DNA from: Bacteroidia bacterium
GTDB taxonomy: Bacteria; Bacteroidota; Bacteroidia; AKYH767-A; OLB10
Length of the DNA: 64,000 nucleotides
Direction of reading: 5' to 3'
NCBI GenBank assembly: GCA_016788165.1
Contig: JAEUTH010000040.1
Span: 18,043-82,042, forward strand
Under the pieces are notes generated by a model that searched no databases, was not told the origin of the DNA, and saw only the letters and a program-made list of their open reading frames with translations. The translations under genes were made by a program, and so were the position numbers. Position 1 is the first letter of the stretch. The number at the start of each line of letters is the position of its first letter. Positions 11,103-18,317 of this stretch are shown in pieces.

Positions 11103-11114
11103 ACAAATTTGTTT

Positions 11115-11156
11115 AAAAGCGGAAAGGCCTTGCATTAGCAAGGCCTTTCCGCTTTT
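11115..11156 (+). terminator. strong intrinsic terminator
   Basis: A 15-bp perfect inverted repeat (GCGGAAAGGCCTTGC / GCAAGGCCTTTCCGC) with an ATTA loop, flanked by AAAA and TTTT so that the stem can extend to 19 bp. It ends the 7545-11102 gene and isolates the downstream island. Confidence 0.9.
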
Positions 11157-11187
11157 AATACCTGCCAAGCCAGACTAAATCCTTAAA

Positions 11188-11205
11188 TAGTTGCACAAAC
11201 AACTA
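11188..11205. promoter_or_regulatory. predicted MarR operator upstream of persulfide dioxygenase gene
   Basis: TAGTTG CACAAA CAACTA: perfect 6-bp arms (7 bp counting flanking A/T) separated by 6 bases. It sits 14 bp upstream of a perfect -7 element, where a bound repressor would block the -33 region. The same arms and spacing recur at 13082-13099. Assignment to the MarR protein encoded between the two sites is inference. Confidence 0.6.
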
Positions 11206-11218
11206 TATAGCTTTATTG

Positions 11219-11226
11219 TATATTTG
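11219..11226 (+). promoter_or_regulatory. -7 promoter element for persulfide dioxygenase-marR
   Basis: TATATTTG, a perfect TAnnTTTG match, 19 bp before the ATG at 11246 and just downstream of the inverted repeat at 11188-11205. Confidence 0.5.
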
Positions 11227-11245
11227 CCGGCTAAAACTTTAAAAT

Positions 11246-12628
11246 ATGTACATCGAACAGTTATATACCAATTGCCTTGCCGAAGCAGCTTATTATATTG
11301 AATCCGAAGGCGAGGCAATTATTATTGACCCCATACGCGAAACAACACCATACTTACAAAAACTTACTGAGCGGAATGCTCAACTAAAATATGTTTTCGA
11401 AACACATTTTCATGCCGATTTTGTTTCGGGGCATATTGACTTGGCAAACAAAACCGGAGCTGTAATTGTTTACGGACCTAATGCACAAACCGATTATAAA
11501 ACATATTCCGCTACAGATGGCGAAATTTTTAAACTCGGCAATATTACGTTTGAAGTATTGCACACCCCCGGCCATACATTAGAGTCAACTTGTTATTTAT
11601 TGCGCGATAAAAACCAAAAACCATATTGTGTATTTACAGGCGATACCTTGTTTGTAGGAGATGTTGGCCGCCCCGATTTATTGGATGGTGTTATGAGTAA
11701 AGATGATTTGGCAGCAATGATGTATCAATCTTTAAATCAAAAATTAAAAGTATTGCCTGATGACGTTATAGTATATCCGGCACATGGTCCGGGTTCGGCT
11801 TGCGGCAAAAATATTGGTAAGGAAACCTGGAGTACCATCGGCAACCAAAAACAAAACAACTACTATATGTTAGAAACCGACAAAGCCAAATTTGTTCAGG
11901 TACTTACATCAGGGTTGGCCACACCACCCGCCTATTTTTTTGAAGATGCACGCATAAACAAACAAGGTTATAATAATGTGGACGAAGTAATTGCACGCAA
12001 CTCACAAGCATTATCAGTGGCTGCTTTCAAAACACTAATGCAACAAGACGTTTTAATTTTAGATACCCGACCCGCAGCCACATTTGAACAAGCTTTTATA
12101 AAAGGCTCATTAAACATTGGCCTTAACGGACAATTTGCTGTTTGGGCAGGTACACTCATTCCTATTACACAAAAACTAATACTGGTAACCGATGCAGGTG
12201 CCGAAACCGAAAGTGTATTACGTTTGGCACGTGTTGGTTTCGAAAATGTTTTAGGCGTTTTAAGTGGCGGCATTAATGCATGGGTAAAGGCAGGCAAACC
12301 GGTTGAAAAAATTAAAACAATTACACCGCAGACTTTAAAAGAAATAGCTGCAACGCAACATATTATTGATGTGCGCAAACCGGGCGAATGGGAGCAAGGT
12401 GTTGTACAGCATGCACAATTAATTTCGCTTAACGAACTGGGGGTTAAACTCGAAAGTTTAGATACTTCAATGCCATACGCCATACATTGTGCAGGTGGCT
12501 ACCGCAGTATGATTGCAGCAAGTATGATGCATGCCAAAGGATTTTACAACATTGTAAATGTTGATGGTGGATATGCAAAAATTAAAGAAACAGGCATTAC
12601 ATTAACTACACCAATAGTTGTTTCATAA
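11246..12628 (+). CDS. persulfide dioxygenase (MBL fold) fused to two rhodanese domains
   Basis: A 460-residue cytoplasmic enzyme expected to oxidise glutathione- or low-molecular-weight-thiol persulfides to sulfite and to move sulfane sulfur. The N-terminal metallo-beta-lactamase domain (1-~240) has T-H54-F-H56-A-D58, a TPGHT motif and FTGDTLFVGDVGRPDL, as in ETHE1/Blh-type proteins. Two rhodanese domains follow (about 265-355 and 365-455). The second keeps the catalytic Cys (HCAGGYRS, Cys415). The first has no Cys at the equivalent place (LVTDAGAETES), so it is probably structural. It begins an operon with the marR gene, which starts one base after this stop codon. The operator at 11188-11205 suggests derepression by an oxidant, quinone or reactive sulfur signal. 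Confidence 0.9.
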   Translation: MYIEQLYTNCLAEAAYYIESEGEAIIIDPIRETTPYLQKLTERNAQLKYVFETHFHADFVSGHIDLANKTGAVIVYGPNAQTDYKTYSATDGEIFKLGNITFEVLHTPGHTLESTCYLLRDKNQKPYCVFTGDTLFVGDVGRPDLLDGVMSKDDLAAMMYQSLNQKLKVLPDDVIVYPAHGPGSACGKNIGKETWSTIGNQKQNNYYMLETDKAKFVQVLTSGLATPPAYFFEDARINKQGYNNVDEVIARNSQALSVAAFKTLMQQDVLILDTRPAATFEQAFIKGSLNIGLNGQFAVWAGTLIPITQKLILVTDAGAETESVLRLARVGFENVLGVLSGGINAWVKAGKPVEKIKTITPQTLKEIAATQHIIDVRKPGEWEQGVVQHAQLISLNELGVKLESLDTSMPYAIHCAGGYRSMIAASMMHAKGFYNIVNVDGGYAKIKETGITLTTPIVVS

Positions 12629-12629
12629 C

Positions 12630-13067
12630 ATGGCCGATACTAAAATTAATATTGCCATTGACGATGTTATTGCCTTAGCACAATGTACTTTTTACCGCTC
12701 ATTAACCCGTAGCTTTAAAGACTCAGGAAAAAATATTACGGTTGAGCAGTGGACTATGCTCAAACATATTTATGAAAATAAAGGCATTACGCAACAGGCC
12801 ATTGCAAACTGTAGCAATAAAGATAAACACAGTGTTTGCAGGCTTATCGATAATATGCAAAAACAACAATGGGTAGTACGGATGCCCGACAAAGCAGATA
12901 AACGCATCAACCATTTATACCTTACTGAACAAGGTAAAAAGTTGCATAAACAACTATATGATTTGGTTCAAAATTATAAAAGTAAGGCGGTTAAAGGCAT
13001 TTCGGTAACCGAATTAAAAGCTTGCAGCCAAATTTTAAACAGAGTTACTGCTAATATGGCTCGGTAA
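12630..13067 (+). CDS. MarR-family transcriptional regulator
   Basis: A 145-residue winged-helix regulator. The ATG at 12630 was chosen over an upstream TTG because it lies one base after the preceding stop. The helix-turn-helix lies around residues 55-80 (GITQQAIANCSNKDKHSVCR) and the wing around 85-100 (VRMPDKADKRINHLYLTEQG), both typical of MarR/SlyA. Cys56-type residues in and near the DNA-binding region could act as redox sensors, but this is speculation. It is co-transcribed with the persulfide dioxygenase and lies between two copies of TAGTTG-N6-CAACTA, its probable binding site, implying autorepression and control of the pirin-YceI-CDGSH genes. Confidence 0.88.
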   Translation: MADTKINIAIDDVIALAQCTFYRSLTRSFKDSGKNITVEQWTMLKHIYENKGITQQAIANCSNKDKHSVCRLIDNMQKQQWVVRMPDKADKRINHLYLTEQGKKLHKQLYDLVQNYKSKAVKGISVTELKACSQILNRVTANMAR

Positions 13068-13081
13068 TGTGAGAGGCTTAA

Positions 13082-13099
13082 TAGTTGTATATGCAACTA
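13082..13099. promoter_or_regulatory. second predicted MarR operator, upstream of pirin gene
   Basis: TAGTTG TATATG CAACTA: the same arms and 6-base spacer as at 11188-11205, lying 22 bp upstream of the pirin ATG and 14 bp after the marR stop. Two identical-arm sites in front of two transcription units around one marR gene make a local regulon likely. Confidence 0.6.
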
Positions 13100-13121
13100 A
13101 TGTGTTAACAGTAATAATCGC

Positions 13122-13802
13122 ATGGTGCAACCATACGTATTACAAACAGCCGAAAGCAGAGATTATGCACAACTAAGCTGGTTAAGTAGTTTTCATTCAT
13201 TCAGTTTCACATCCTATCATGATGATAACAAGATTGGGTTAGGACTTTTATGCGTATTAAATGATGTAGTGGCACCGGGCAAAGGTTTTGGCGCACATCC
13301 ACATCAATATATGGAAATAATTTTAATGCCAGCCAGCGGAGCTTTATTACATAAAGACAACACGGGTCGTCATGAAATTATTAATACAAGTGATGTACAA
13401 ATAATGAGTGCGGGTAGCGGTATTAACCACTCCGAAACAAATGCTTCAAATAGGGACGAGGTTCGGTTTTTTCAAATATGGATTTATCCCAAAACAGAAA
13501 ACACCAAACCCGCCTATGCGCAACAAAGTTTTACCCCGCAACAAAAACATAATGTATTATTACCTGTAGTATCGCCAAATGGTGTAGATGGTAGTTTGCC
13601 AATTAACCAGGATGCCTGGATATTTTTAAGCCATGCTGATGCCGGCATAAGTTTAAATCACAGCACAAAACAAAATGGCAACGGCTTGTATGTATTTATT
13701 ATTGAAGGCGAAGCAATGGTTAATGACGTAATTTTAAAAAGACGCGATGCCATAGGTTTGCCAGATGGCCGGGCCCAAATTACCACCTCAACAAAAGCAT
13801 AA
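13122..13802 (+). CDS. pirin-family bicupin protein
   Basis: A 226-residue pirin/YhaK-like protein. The N-terminal cupin contains HPHxxxE (His59, His61, Glu65) and a GSGINHSE motif (His103, Glu105), the usual metal ligands. FHSFSF and GFGAHPHQYMEII are hallmark pirin segments. Some pirins act as quercetinases or redox-responsive cofactors; the substrate here is unknown. The C-terminal cupin (about 140-226) lacks a full ligand set. The gene has its own predicted MarR operator and is followed by yceI after 70 bp. Confidence 0.88.
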   Translation: MVQPYVLQTAESRDYAQLSWLSSFHSFSFTSYHDDNKIGLGLLCVLNDVVAPGKGFGAHPHQYMEIILMPASGALLHKDNTGRHEIINTSDVQIMSAGSGINHSETNASNRDEVRFFQIWIYPKTENTKPAYAQQSFTPQQKHNVLLPVVSPNGVDGSLPINQDAWIFLSHADAGISLNHSTKQNGNGLYVFIIEGEAMVNDVILKRRDAIGLPDGRAQITTSTKA

Positions 13803-13872
13803 ATATTATTGCTTGATGTACCGATGAAATAATGTTACAATTACACACTATAAACTTTAAATCAGATAATTT

Positions 13873-14412
13873 ATGGCAACAATTAAATGGGGTATTGACC
13901 CCGCTCACAGTGAGATAGGCTTTAAAGTACGCCACTTGATGATTAGTAATGTAAAAGGATTTTTTTCGAATTATAATGAGGTAATCGAAACGAGTGATGA
14001 CGAGGATTTTACACAAGCTAAAATAGAACTAACATTGGATGCAACCTCGGTTAGCACCGGCAATGATGATAGGGATAAACATATTTTAAGTGCCGATTTT
14101 TTAGACGTTGCAAACTACCCCGAGATAAAATTTGTTGGTACCCGTAGCGAAAATGTTGATAATGATGGCAGCTATGAATTGTTTGGTAACCTTACCATAA
14201 GGTCGGTAACTAAGGAAGTAAAGTTAGATATTGAGTTTGGTGGTGTAATGAAAGACCCATGGGGTAACCATAAGGCCGGCATAAATGTAAATGCCAAATT
14301 TAATCGTGCTGATTTTGGTCTGGTGTGGAATGCCGCTTTAGAAACCGGAGGTGTTTTGGTTAGTGATGAAGTACGCATTGCCTGCGAAATACAATTGGTA
14401 CGTCAAAGTTAG
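13873..14412 (+). CDS. YceI-family lipocalin-fold protein, cytoplasmic form
   Basis: A 179-residue YceI domain covering the whole protein: WGIDPAHSEIGFKVRHLMIS at the start, then SVSTGNDDRDKHILSADFLD and a conserved NYPEIKF segment. YceI proteins bind long polyprenoid or quinone-like lipids. There is no signal peptide, unlike E. coli YceI, so this member is probably intracellular. It lies between pirin and a small iron-sulfur protein with only 6 bp to the latter, consistent with a redox or quinone stress operon. Confidence 0.9.
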   Translation: MATIKWGIDPAHSEIGFKVRHLMISNVKGFFSNYNEVIETSDDEDFTQAKIELTLDATSVSTGNDDRDKHILSADFLDVANYPEIKFVGTRSENVDNDGSYELFGNLTIRSVTKEVKLDIEFGGVMKDPWGNHKAGINVNAKFNRADFGLVWNAALETGGVLVSDEVRIACEIQLVRQS

Positions 14413-14418
14413 TTTGCT

Positions 14419-14844
14419 ATGAGGTCTGTAACAAAAGAGTATAGTAACGGCCAAGTTACCATCGTATGGCAAAATAGTTTGTGTGCCCATTCAGCAATTT
14501 GTTTTAAAGGATTGCCACAAGTATTTAACCCAAACGTACGCCCATGGATTAATGCAACCGGGGCAACAACGCAACAAATTATTGATCAGGTAAAACGATG
14601 TCCGTCAGGTGCATTATCAATTAAAGAATTAGCTGATCAGTCCATACAATCAACCGATAATCAAACCACTTTATGCGAGGTTACACATAATGGACCTTTG
14701 TTGATACATGGCTCCATAAAAGTGGTTGATGCAATGGGCAATGAAACCATTAAAGAGAAAACAACCGCTTTTTGCCGTTGTGGGGCATCTCATAAAAAAC
14801 CGTATTGCGATGGTAGTCATCGTAAAATAGGCTTTGAAGGATAA
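14419..14844 (+). CDS. Fer4_19 (divergent 4Fe-4S) plus CDGSH iron-sulfur fusion protein
   Basis: A 141-residue protein with two iron-sulfur modules. Residues ~1-70 match the divergent single-cluster ferredoxin-like Fer4_19/YjdI type (SLCAHSAICFKGLPQVF, then KRCPSGAL). Residues ~85-141 form a CDGSH zinc-finger-like 2Fe-2S domain with the signature FCRCGASHKKPYCDGSH, containing the three-Cys, one-His ligand set. Likely a small electron carrier or cluster-transfer protein. It is the last gene of the pirin-YceI unit and is followed by a very strong terminator. Confidence 0.88.
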   Translation: MRSVTKEYSNGQVTIVWQNSLCAHSAICFKGLPQVFNPNVRPWINATGATTQQIIDQVKRCPSGALSIKELADQSIQSTDNQTTLCEVTHNGPLLIHGSIKVVDAMGNETIKEKTTAFCRCGASHKKPYCDGSHRKIGFEG

Positions 14845-14847
14845 TGA

Positions 14848-14906
14848 TTTATAAAAACAAAAGAGGCGCAGTAATTTTTTTACTGCGCCTCTTTTGTTTT
14901 TATAAA
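14848..14906. terminator. very long bidirectional terminator
   Basis: A perfect 27-bp inverted repeat with a 5-T loop; the GC core is GAGGCGCAG / CTGCGCCTC, flanked by A- and T-rich arms. It ends the pirin operon and can also serve the leftward aldehyde dehydrogenase gene that stops at 14951. Confidence 0.92.
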
Positions 14907-14950
14907 TCCACTAAACCCGCGTTTGGGCTGACTACACACCAACGTTTAAA

Positions 14951-16390
14951 TTAAAACTTAATACAAACGTTTTTTTCTTCTGTAAAAAAGTGCAATGCTT
15001 CAAAGCCACCCTCACGCCCCAGGCCCGAATTTTTCATGCCTCCAAATAAGGTACGTAAGTCGCGCAATAACCAGCAGTTTATCCAAATAATACCACTGTG
15101 TAATAATGCGGCCACACGATGAGCTTTATTTAAATTAGTTGTCCATACGGTTGCAGCCAATCCATATTTAGTAGCATTGGCATATTGTAAAACTTCGGCC
15201 TCGGTATCAAAAGGCATAATGGTTACAACGGGGCCAAAAATTTCTTCCATATTGGTACGGCAGTTATATGATAAACCTTCGATAATAGTTGGCTCAATAA
15301 AATATCCATTGGCACAACGCCCTTCAGGTTTTATAGCACGCCCTCCGGTTAATATGGTGCCGCCTTCTTCGGTTGCTAATTGTATGTATGATAAAATTTT
15401 ATGGTAATGCATTTCTGATACAATAGCACCCATAAAATTATCTTGCTGCGGATCGCCCACTTTCAACGCTTTAGTTGCAGCAACAAAGCCTTGCTTAAAT
15501 TTTTCATAGATAGGTCGTTCAACAAAAATACGTGAGCCACATAAACATATTTCGCCCTGATTGCTGAACGATGATTTTACGGTGGTTGCTAAAGCATGTT
15601 CAAAATCGCAATCGGCAAAAATGATGTTGGGGTTTTTGCCGCCCAACTCTAACGACATTTTTTTAAACATAGGTGCTGCAATGCTTGCAATGGTTGCACC
15701 GGTTTGTGTACCGCCTGTAAATGAAATTACCGGAATGTTTTTATGCGCAGCAATTGCCTGCCCAACTTTAGGGCCCAAGCCATGTACTATGTTTAAAACA
15801 CCGGCCGGCATACCAGCATCTATGCAACACTGTGCCAACATAAAAGCTGTATTAGGTGTTATTTCGCTGGGTTTTGCAACTACGCAATTACCGGCAGCCA
15901 AAGCCGGTGCAATTTTCCAGGTAAATAAGTAAAGTGGCAAATTCCAGGGCGATATGCAACCAACCACACCAATAGGTTGACGTAAGGTGTAATTTAATGC
16001 TGTTAATTCCATGGCATGCGTTTCGGTATGCAAATGTAAAGCGGCAGTTGCATAGTGTCTGAAATTGGCAGCAGCCCTTGGTATGTCAACCGTTTTTGCA
16101 AGCCATACCGGTTTGCCATTATCAATACTTTCGGCTTCGGCAAATGCTTGCAATTTGTCTTCTATTAATTGTGCAACCTTTAAAAGTATGTTGCTTCTTT
16201 TATGTACCGACATGGTACTCCAGTTTTCAAAAGCGTTTTGTGCAGCTTGCACAGCTACTTCAACATCACCTTCATCGCTATCAGGTATGAGACTATATAC
16301 CTCGGCTATGGCCGGGTTTATATTATCTAAATAAGCATTTGATAATGGAGGTGTATAAACACCGTTAATATAGTTGGCAATTTTTTCCAT
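14951..16390 (-). CDS. aldehyde dehydrogenase, probable 2-aminomuconate-6-semialdehyde dehydrogenase
   Basis: A 479-residue NAD-dependent aldehyde dehydrogenase. Catalytic Cys282 lies in NQGEICLCGSR, the general-base Glu in LELGGKNPNIIF, and the cofactor loop in ISFTGGTQTG. The overall sequence resembles the 2-hydroxymuconic/2-aminomuconic semialdehyde dehydrogenase group (ALDH8A1, AmnC/NbaE). Context supports this: genes for 3-hydroxyanthranilate dioxygenase and ACMS decarboxylase lie 1.3-3 kb away, and this enzyme would take their product to 2-aminomuconate. The exact substrate is inferred from neighbours. A TTGCA-A-TGCAA palindrome lies 84 bp upstream. Confidence 0.85.
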   Translation of the reverse strand: MEKIANYINGVYTPPLSNAYLDNINPAIAEVYSLIPDSDEGDVEVAVQAAQNAFENWSTMSVHKRSNILLKVAQLIEDKLQAFAEAESIDNGKPVWLAKTVDIPRAAANFRHYATAALHLHTETHAMELTALNYTLRQPIGVVGCISPWNLPLYLFTWKIAPALAAGNCVVAKPSEITPNTAFMLAQCCIDAGMPAGVLNIVHGLGPKVGQAIAAHKNIPVISFTGGTQTGATIASIAAPMFKKMSLELGGKNPNIIFADCDFEHALATTVKSSFSNQGEICLCGSRIFVERPIYEKFKQGFVAATKALKVGDPQQDNFMGAIVSEMHYHKILSYIQLATEEGGTILTGGRAIKPEGRCANGYFIEPTIIEGLSYNCRTNMEEIFGPVVTIMPFDTEAEVLQYANATKYGLAATVWTTNLNKAHRVAALLHSGIIWINCWLLRDLRTLFGGMKNSGLGREGGFEALHFFTEEKNVCIKF

Positions 16391-16473
16391 AAGTGGTTAA
16401 GCCTGTTTATTTATTTCGAAACAAAAGTATGTTTTCTCTATGGCATTAAATAGTTGCTACACTACCAAACAAG

Positions 16474-16484
16474 TTGCAATGCAA
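16474..16484. promoter_or_regulatory. TTGCA-A-TGCAA palindrome upstream of aldehyde dehydrogenase
   Basis: A perfect 5+1+5 palindrome in the 125-bp gap between the SDR stop and the aldehyde dehydrogenase start. It shares TTGCA arms with the palindrome at 17331-17347, but the spacing differs, so a common regulator is only a possibility. Confidence 0.3.
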
Positions 16485-16515
16485 AAATTACTTCAAACAA
16501 AAAGATCAACCAATA

Positions 16516-17304
16516 CTATAAGCAAGTGGTACGGCCACCATCAACAGGCACATTAATACCGTTTAGATACCCAGCAGCAGGCGAACACAGAAAGGCAATA
16601 ACGTTAGCAATTTCTTCGGGTTCGGCAAAGCGGCCGGCAGGTATCTCCGAAAGCATTTCGCGGGTAACATCGTTAAACGTTTTGCCGGTTTTACGCGCCT
16701 TATCATCAATAATAGCAGTTAATCTTGCTGTAATGGTTGCACCCGGTAAAACATTATTAACCGTTATGCCAAAACGTGCTACTTCGGCCGATAGGGTTTT
16801 GCTCCAGTTAGCCACTGCTGCTCGCACCGTATTTGAAACACCCAAGCCTTTAATGGGCTGCTTTACACTGGTTGAAATTATGTTTACAATGCGTCCGTAA
16901 TTTGCTTGTTTCATGCCTTCAATACAGGCTTGCATTAATGTATGATTGCAAATAAGGTGGTTATTAAATGCGGTTAAAAACTCTTCGGCTTTTGCATTTA
17001 CTGCAGGTCCGGCTGGTGGCCCACCGGTGTTGTTTATCAGAATATGAAACACATTTTTTTCGGCAATGTGTTTTTCAACTTTTTCTTTTAATGCAATGGG
17101 GTTGCTGTAATCGGCAACTATATAACTGTGCTTTTGTCCCTGAAAAGTGTTCAGCTCTTTTATTACTTGTTGTAAAACGTTTTCGTTACGCGACAGCAAC
17201 GTAACATTGCACTCCATTTTAGCAAGCGCCAATGCGGCAGCTTTGCCTATTCCTTGTGTACTGCCACACACCAATGCATGGCGTCCTTGTAAATCTAAAT
17301 TCAT
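16516..17304 (-). CDS. SDR-family protein lacking the canonical Tyr-x3-Lys catalytic pair
   Basis: A 262-residue short-chain dehydrogenase/reductase fold. The nucleotide-binding motif is GSTQGIG (14-20), the NNTGG segment is present (91-95), and the C-terminus ends with the usual GINVPVDGG. At the catalytic position YxxxK is replaced by S157-N-T-V-R161 (KGLGVSNTVRAAVANW). This matches a BKR-like SDR subgroup known to deviate from the catalytic tetrad. It may use a different mechanism or be non-redox. It sits upstream of the aldehyde dehydrogenase on the same strand, with 125 bp between them, and diverges from the nbaC unit, so a role in 3-hydroxyanthranilate catabolism is likely but undefined. 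Confidence 0.8.
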   Translation of the reverse strand: MNLDLQGRHALVCGSTQGIGKAAALALAKMECNVTLLSRNENVLQQVIKELNTFQGQKHSYIVADYSNPIALKEKVEKHIAEKNVFHILINNTGGPPAGPAVNAKAEEFLTAFNNHLICNHTLMQACIEGMKQANYGRIVNIISTSVKQPIKGLGVSNTVRAAVANWSKTLSAEVARFGITVNNVLPGATITARLTAIIDDKARKTGKTFNDVTREMLSEIPAGRFAEPEEIANVIAFLCSPAAGYLNGINVPVDGGRTTCL

Positions 17305-17330
17305 ATAATTTGTTTTATTTATACAAAGCG

Positions 17331-17347
17331 TTGCAGCAAGGCTGCAA
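17331..17347. promoter_or_regulatory. palindromic operator candidate in divergent catabolic promoter
   Basis: TTGCAGC-AAG-GCTGCAA, perfect 7-bp arms with a 3-base spacer, located in the 111-bp gap between the divergent SDR gene (start 17304) and the small helical gene (start 17416). The position allows control of both catabolic transcripts. The cognate regulator is not visible in the window. Confidence 0.45.
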
Positions 17348-17415
17348 ATAATTTGTTTTCAAAAATCATTAAAATAAATTTACACACACCTTTAAACTTA
17401 TTTACAAATACTAAC

Positions 17416-17703
17416 ATGGAAACGTTAATTAAAAAAGTAGCAACCGATGCCGGTATAACCGATGAGCAAGCAAAAAAAGCAATTCAAACCATTGGCACAG
17501 CATTAAAAGATAAACTACCTGTTGTAATGCATGTGCAGATAGATACTTTATTAAACGATGGTACGCTTACAGAAGCAATGAAAAGTCAGCTTAACGATTT
17601 AACAAACCGAACCGAAGCGGCATTTGATGAAATGAAAAGCAGAGCCGGTGAAATAGCCGATGACATGAAAAACAAAATGAACGATTTTTTTAAAAAAGCA
17701 TAA
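17416..17703 (+). CDS. small helical protein of unknown function, first gene of nbaC unit
   Basis: A 95-residue protein that I do not recognise. It starts at METLIKKVATDAGITDEQAK; an upstream in-frame TTG start was rejected because this ATG gives a compact soluble protein. The sequence is predicted almost wholly alpha-helical. Residues ~55-95 are highly charged and coiled-coil-like (AAFDEMKSRAGEIADDMKNK). There is no signal peptide and no Cys or His clusters. It ends 18 bp before nbaC and is probably co-transcribed, so an accessory role in 3-hydroxyanthranilate breakdown is possible. Confidence 0.7.
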   Translation: METLIKKVATDAGITDEQAKKAIQTIGTALKDKLPVVMHVQIDTLLNDGTLTEAMKSQLNDLTNRTEAAFDEMKSRAGEIADDMKNKMNDFFKKA

Positions 17704-17721
17704 CATCTAACATTATAAATT

Positions 17722-18246
17722 ATGATAGCAGCACCTTTAAATATTCAAAAATGGATTGAAGAACACAGGCATTTACTAAAACCACCTGTAGGAAATAAAA
17801 TGGTTTATACAGGTAATAAAGATTTTATTGTAATGGTAGTTGGTGGCCCAAACTCGCGCAAGGATTATCATTTAGAAGATGGCGAAGAACTTTTTTATCA
17901 GCTCGAAGGCGATATTGTAGTCAAAACAATTCAAGAAGGGAAGAATGTAGATGTAACAATAAAGCAAGGCGAAATGTTTTTATTGCCGCCACATATACCG
18001 CACTCGCCACAACGCCCTGCCAACACAGTTGGTTTGGTAATTGAACGCCACCGTACTGAAAGCGAAATTGATTCCTGCCTTTGGTTTTGCGAAAAATGTG
18101 CGAACAAATTACACGAGTCAACATTTCTGTTAAAAGACATTGTTACACAATTGCCCATTGTAATGGAAGCATTTTATGCCGATTTGAAATTGCGTACTTG
18201 CAATAGTTGCGGCCATGTAATGGAGCCTCCGGCTAAACTTATATAA
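17722..18246 (+). CDS. nbaC: 3-hydroxyanthranilate 3,4-dioxygenase
   Basis: A 174-residue Fe(II) cupin dioxygenase that opens the ring of 3-hydroxyanthranilate to 2-amino-3-carboxymuconate semialdehyde (ACMS). Iron ligands match the family: His50, Glu56 and His94. The substrate-binding Arg98 and Glu109 are in place (HSPQRP, VIERHR). The C-terminal rubredoxin-like metal site of bacterial enzymes is complete (Cys123, Cys126, Cys160, Cys163). The length is that of the family. A terminator-like hairpin follows before nbaD. Confidence 0.95.
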   Translation: MIAAPLNIQKWIEEHRHLLKPPVGNKMVYTGNKDFIVMVVGGPNSRKDYHLEDGEELFYQLEGDIVVKTIQEGKNVDVTIKQGEMFLLPPHIPHSPQRPANTVGLVIERHRTESEIDSCLWFCEKCANKLHESTFLLKDIVTQLPIVMEAFYADLKLRTCNSCGHVMEPPAKLI

Positions 18247-18263
18247 ACAAACTAAGTATATAT

Positions 18264-18296
18264 AAGCGGTTGTATTTTTTGCAGCCGCTTTTTTAT
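18264..18296 (+). terminator. intrinsic terminator or attenuator between nbaC and nbaD
   Basis: AAGCGGTTG / CAGCCGCTT, a 9-bp stem with one G-T wobble and a 9-base loop, followed by a T-rich run. It lies inside an otherwise tight catabolic unit, so it may only lower, not block, nbaD expression. Confidence 0.65.
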
Positions 18297-18317
18297 TTTT
18301 TAATTAAATCAAATTGC

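Noticed and set aside
16450..16456. TAGTTGC half-site upstream of the aldehyde dehydrogenase as a third MarR operator
   Set aside because: There is no CAACTA partner at the 6-base spacing.
18270..18317. 16-residue N-terminal extension of ACMSD
   Set aside because: It passes through the terminator hairpin and would move the HxH metal motif away from its normal N-terminal place.
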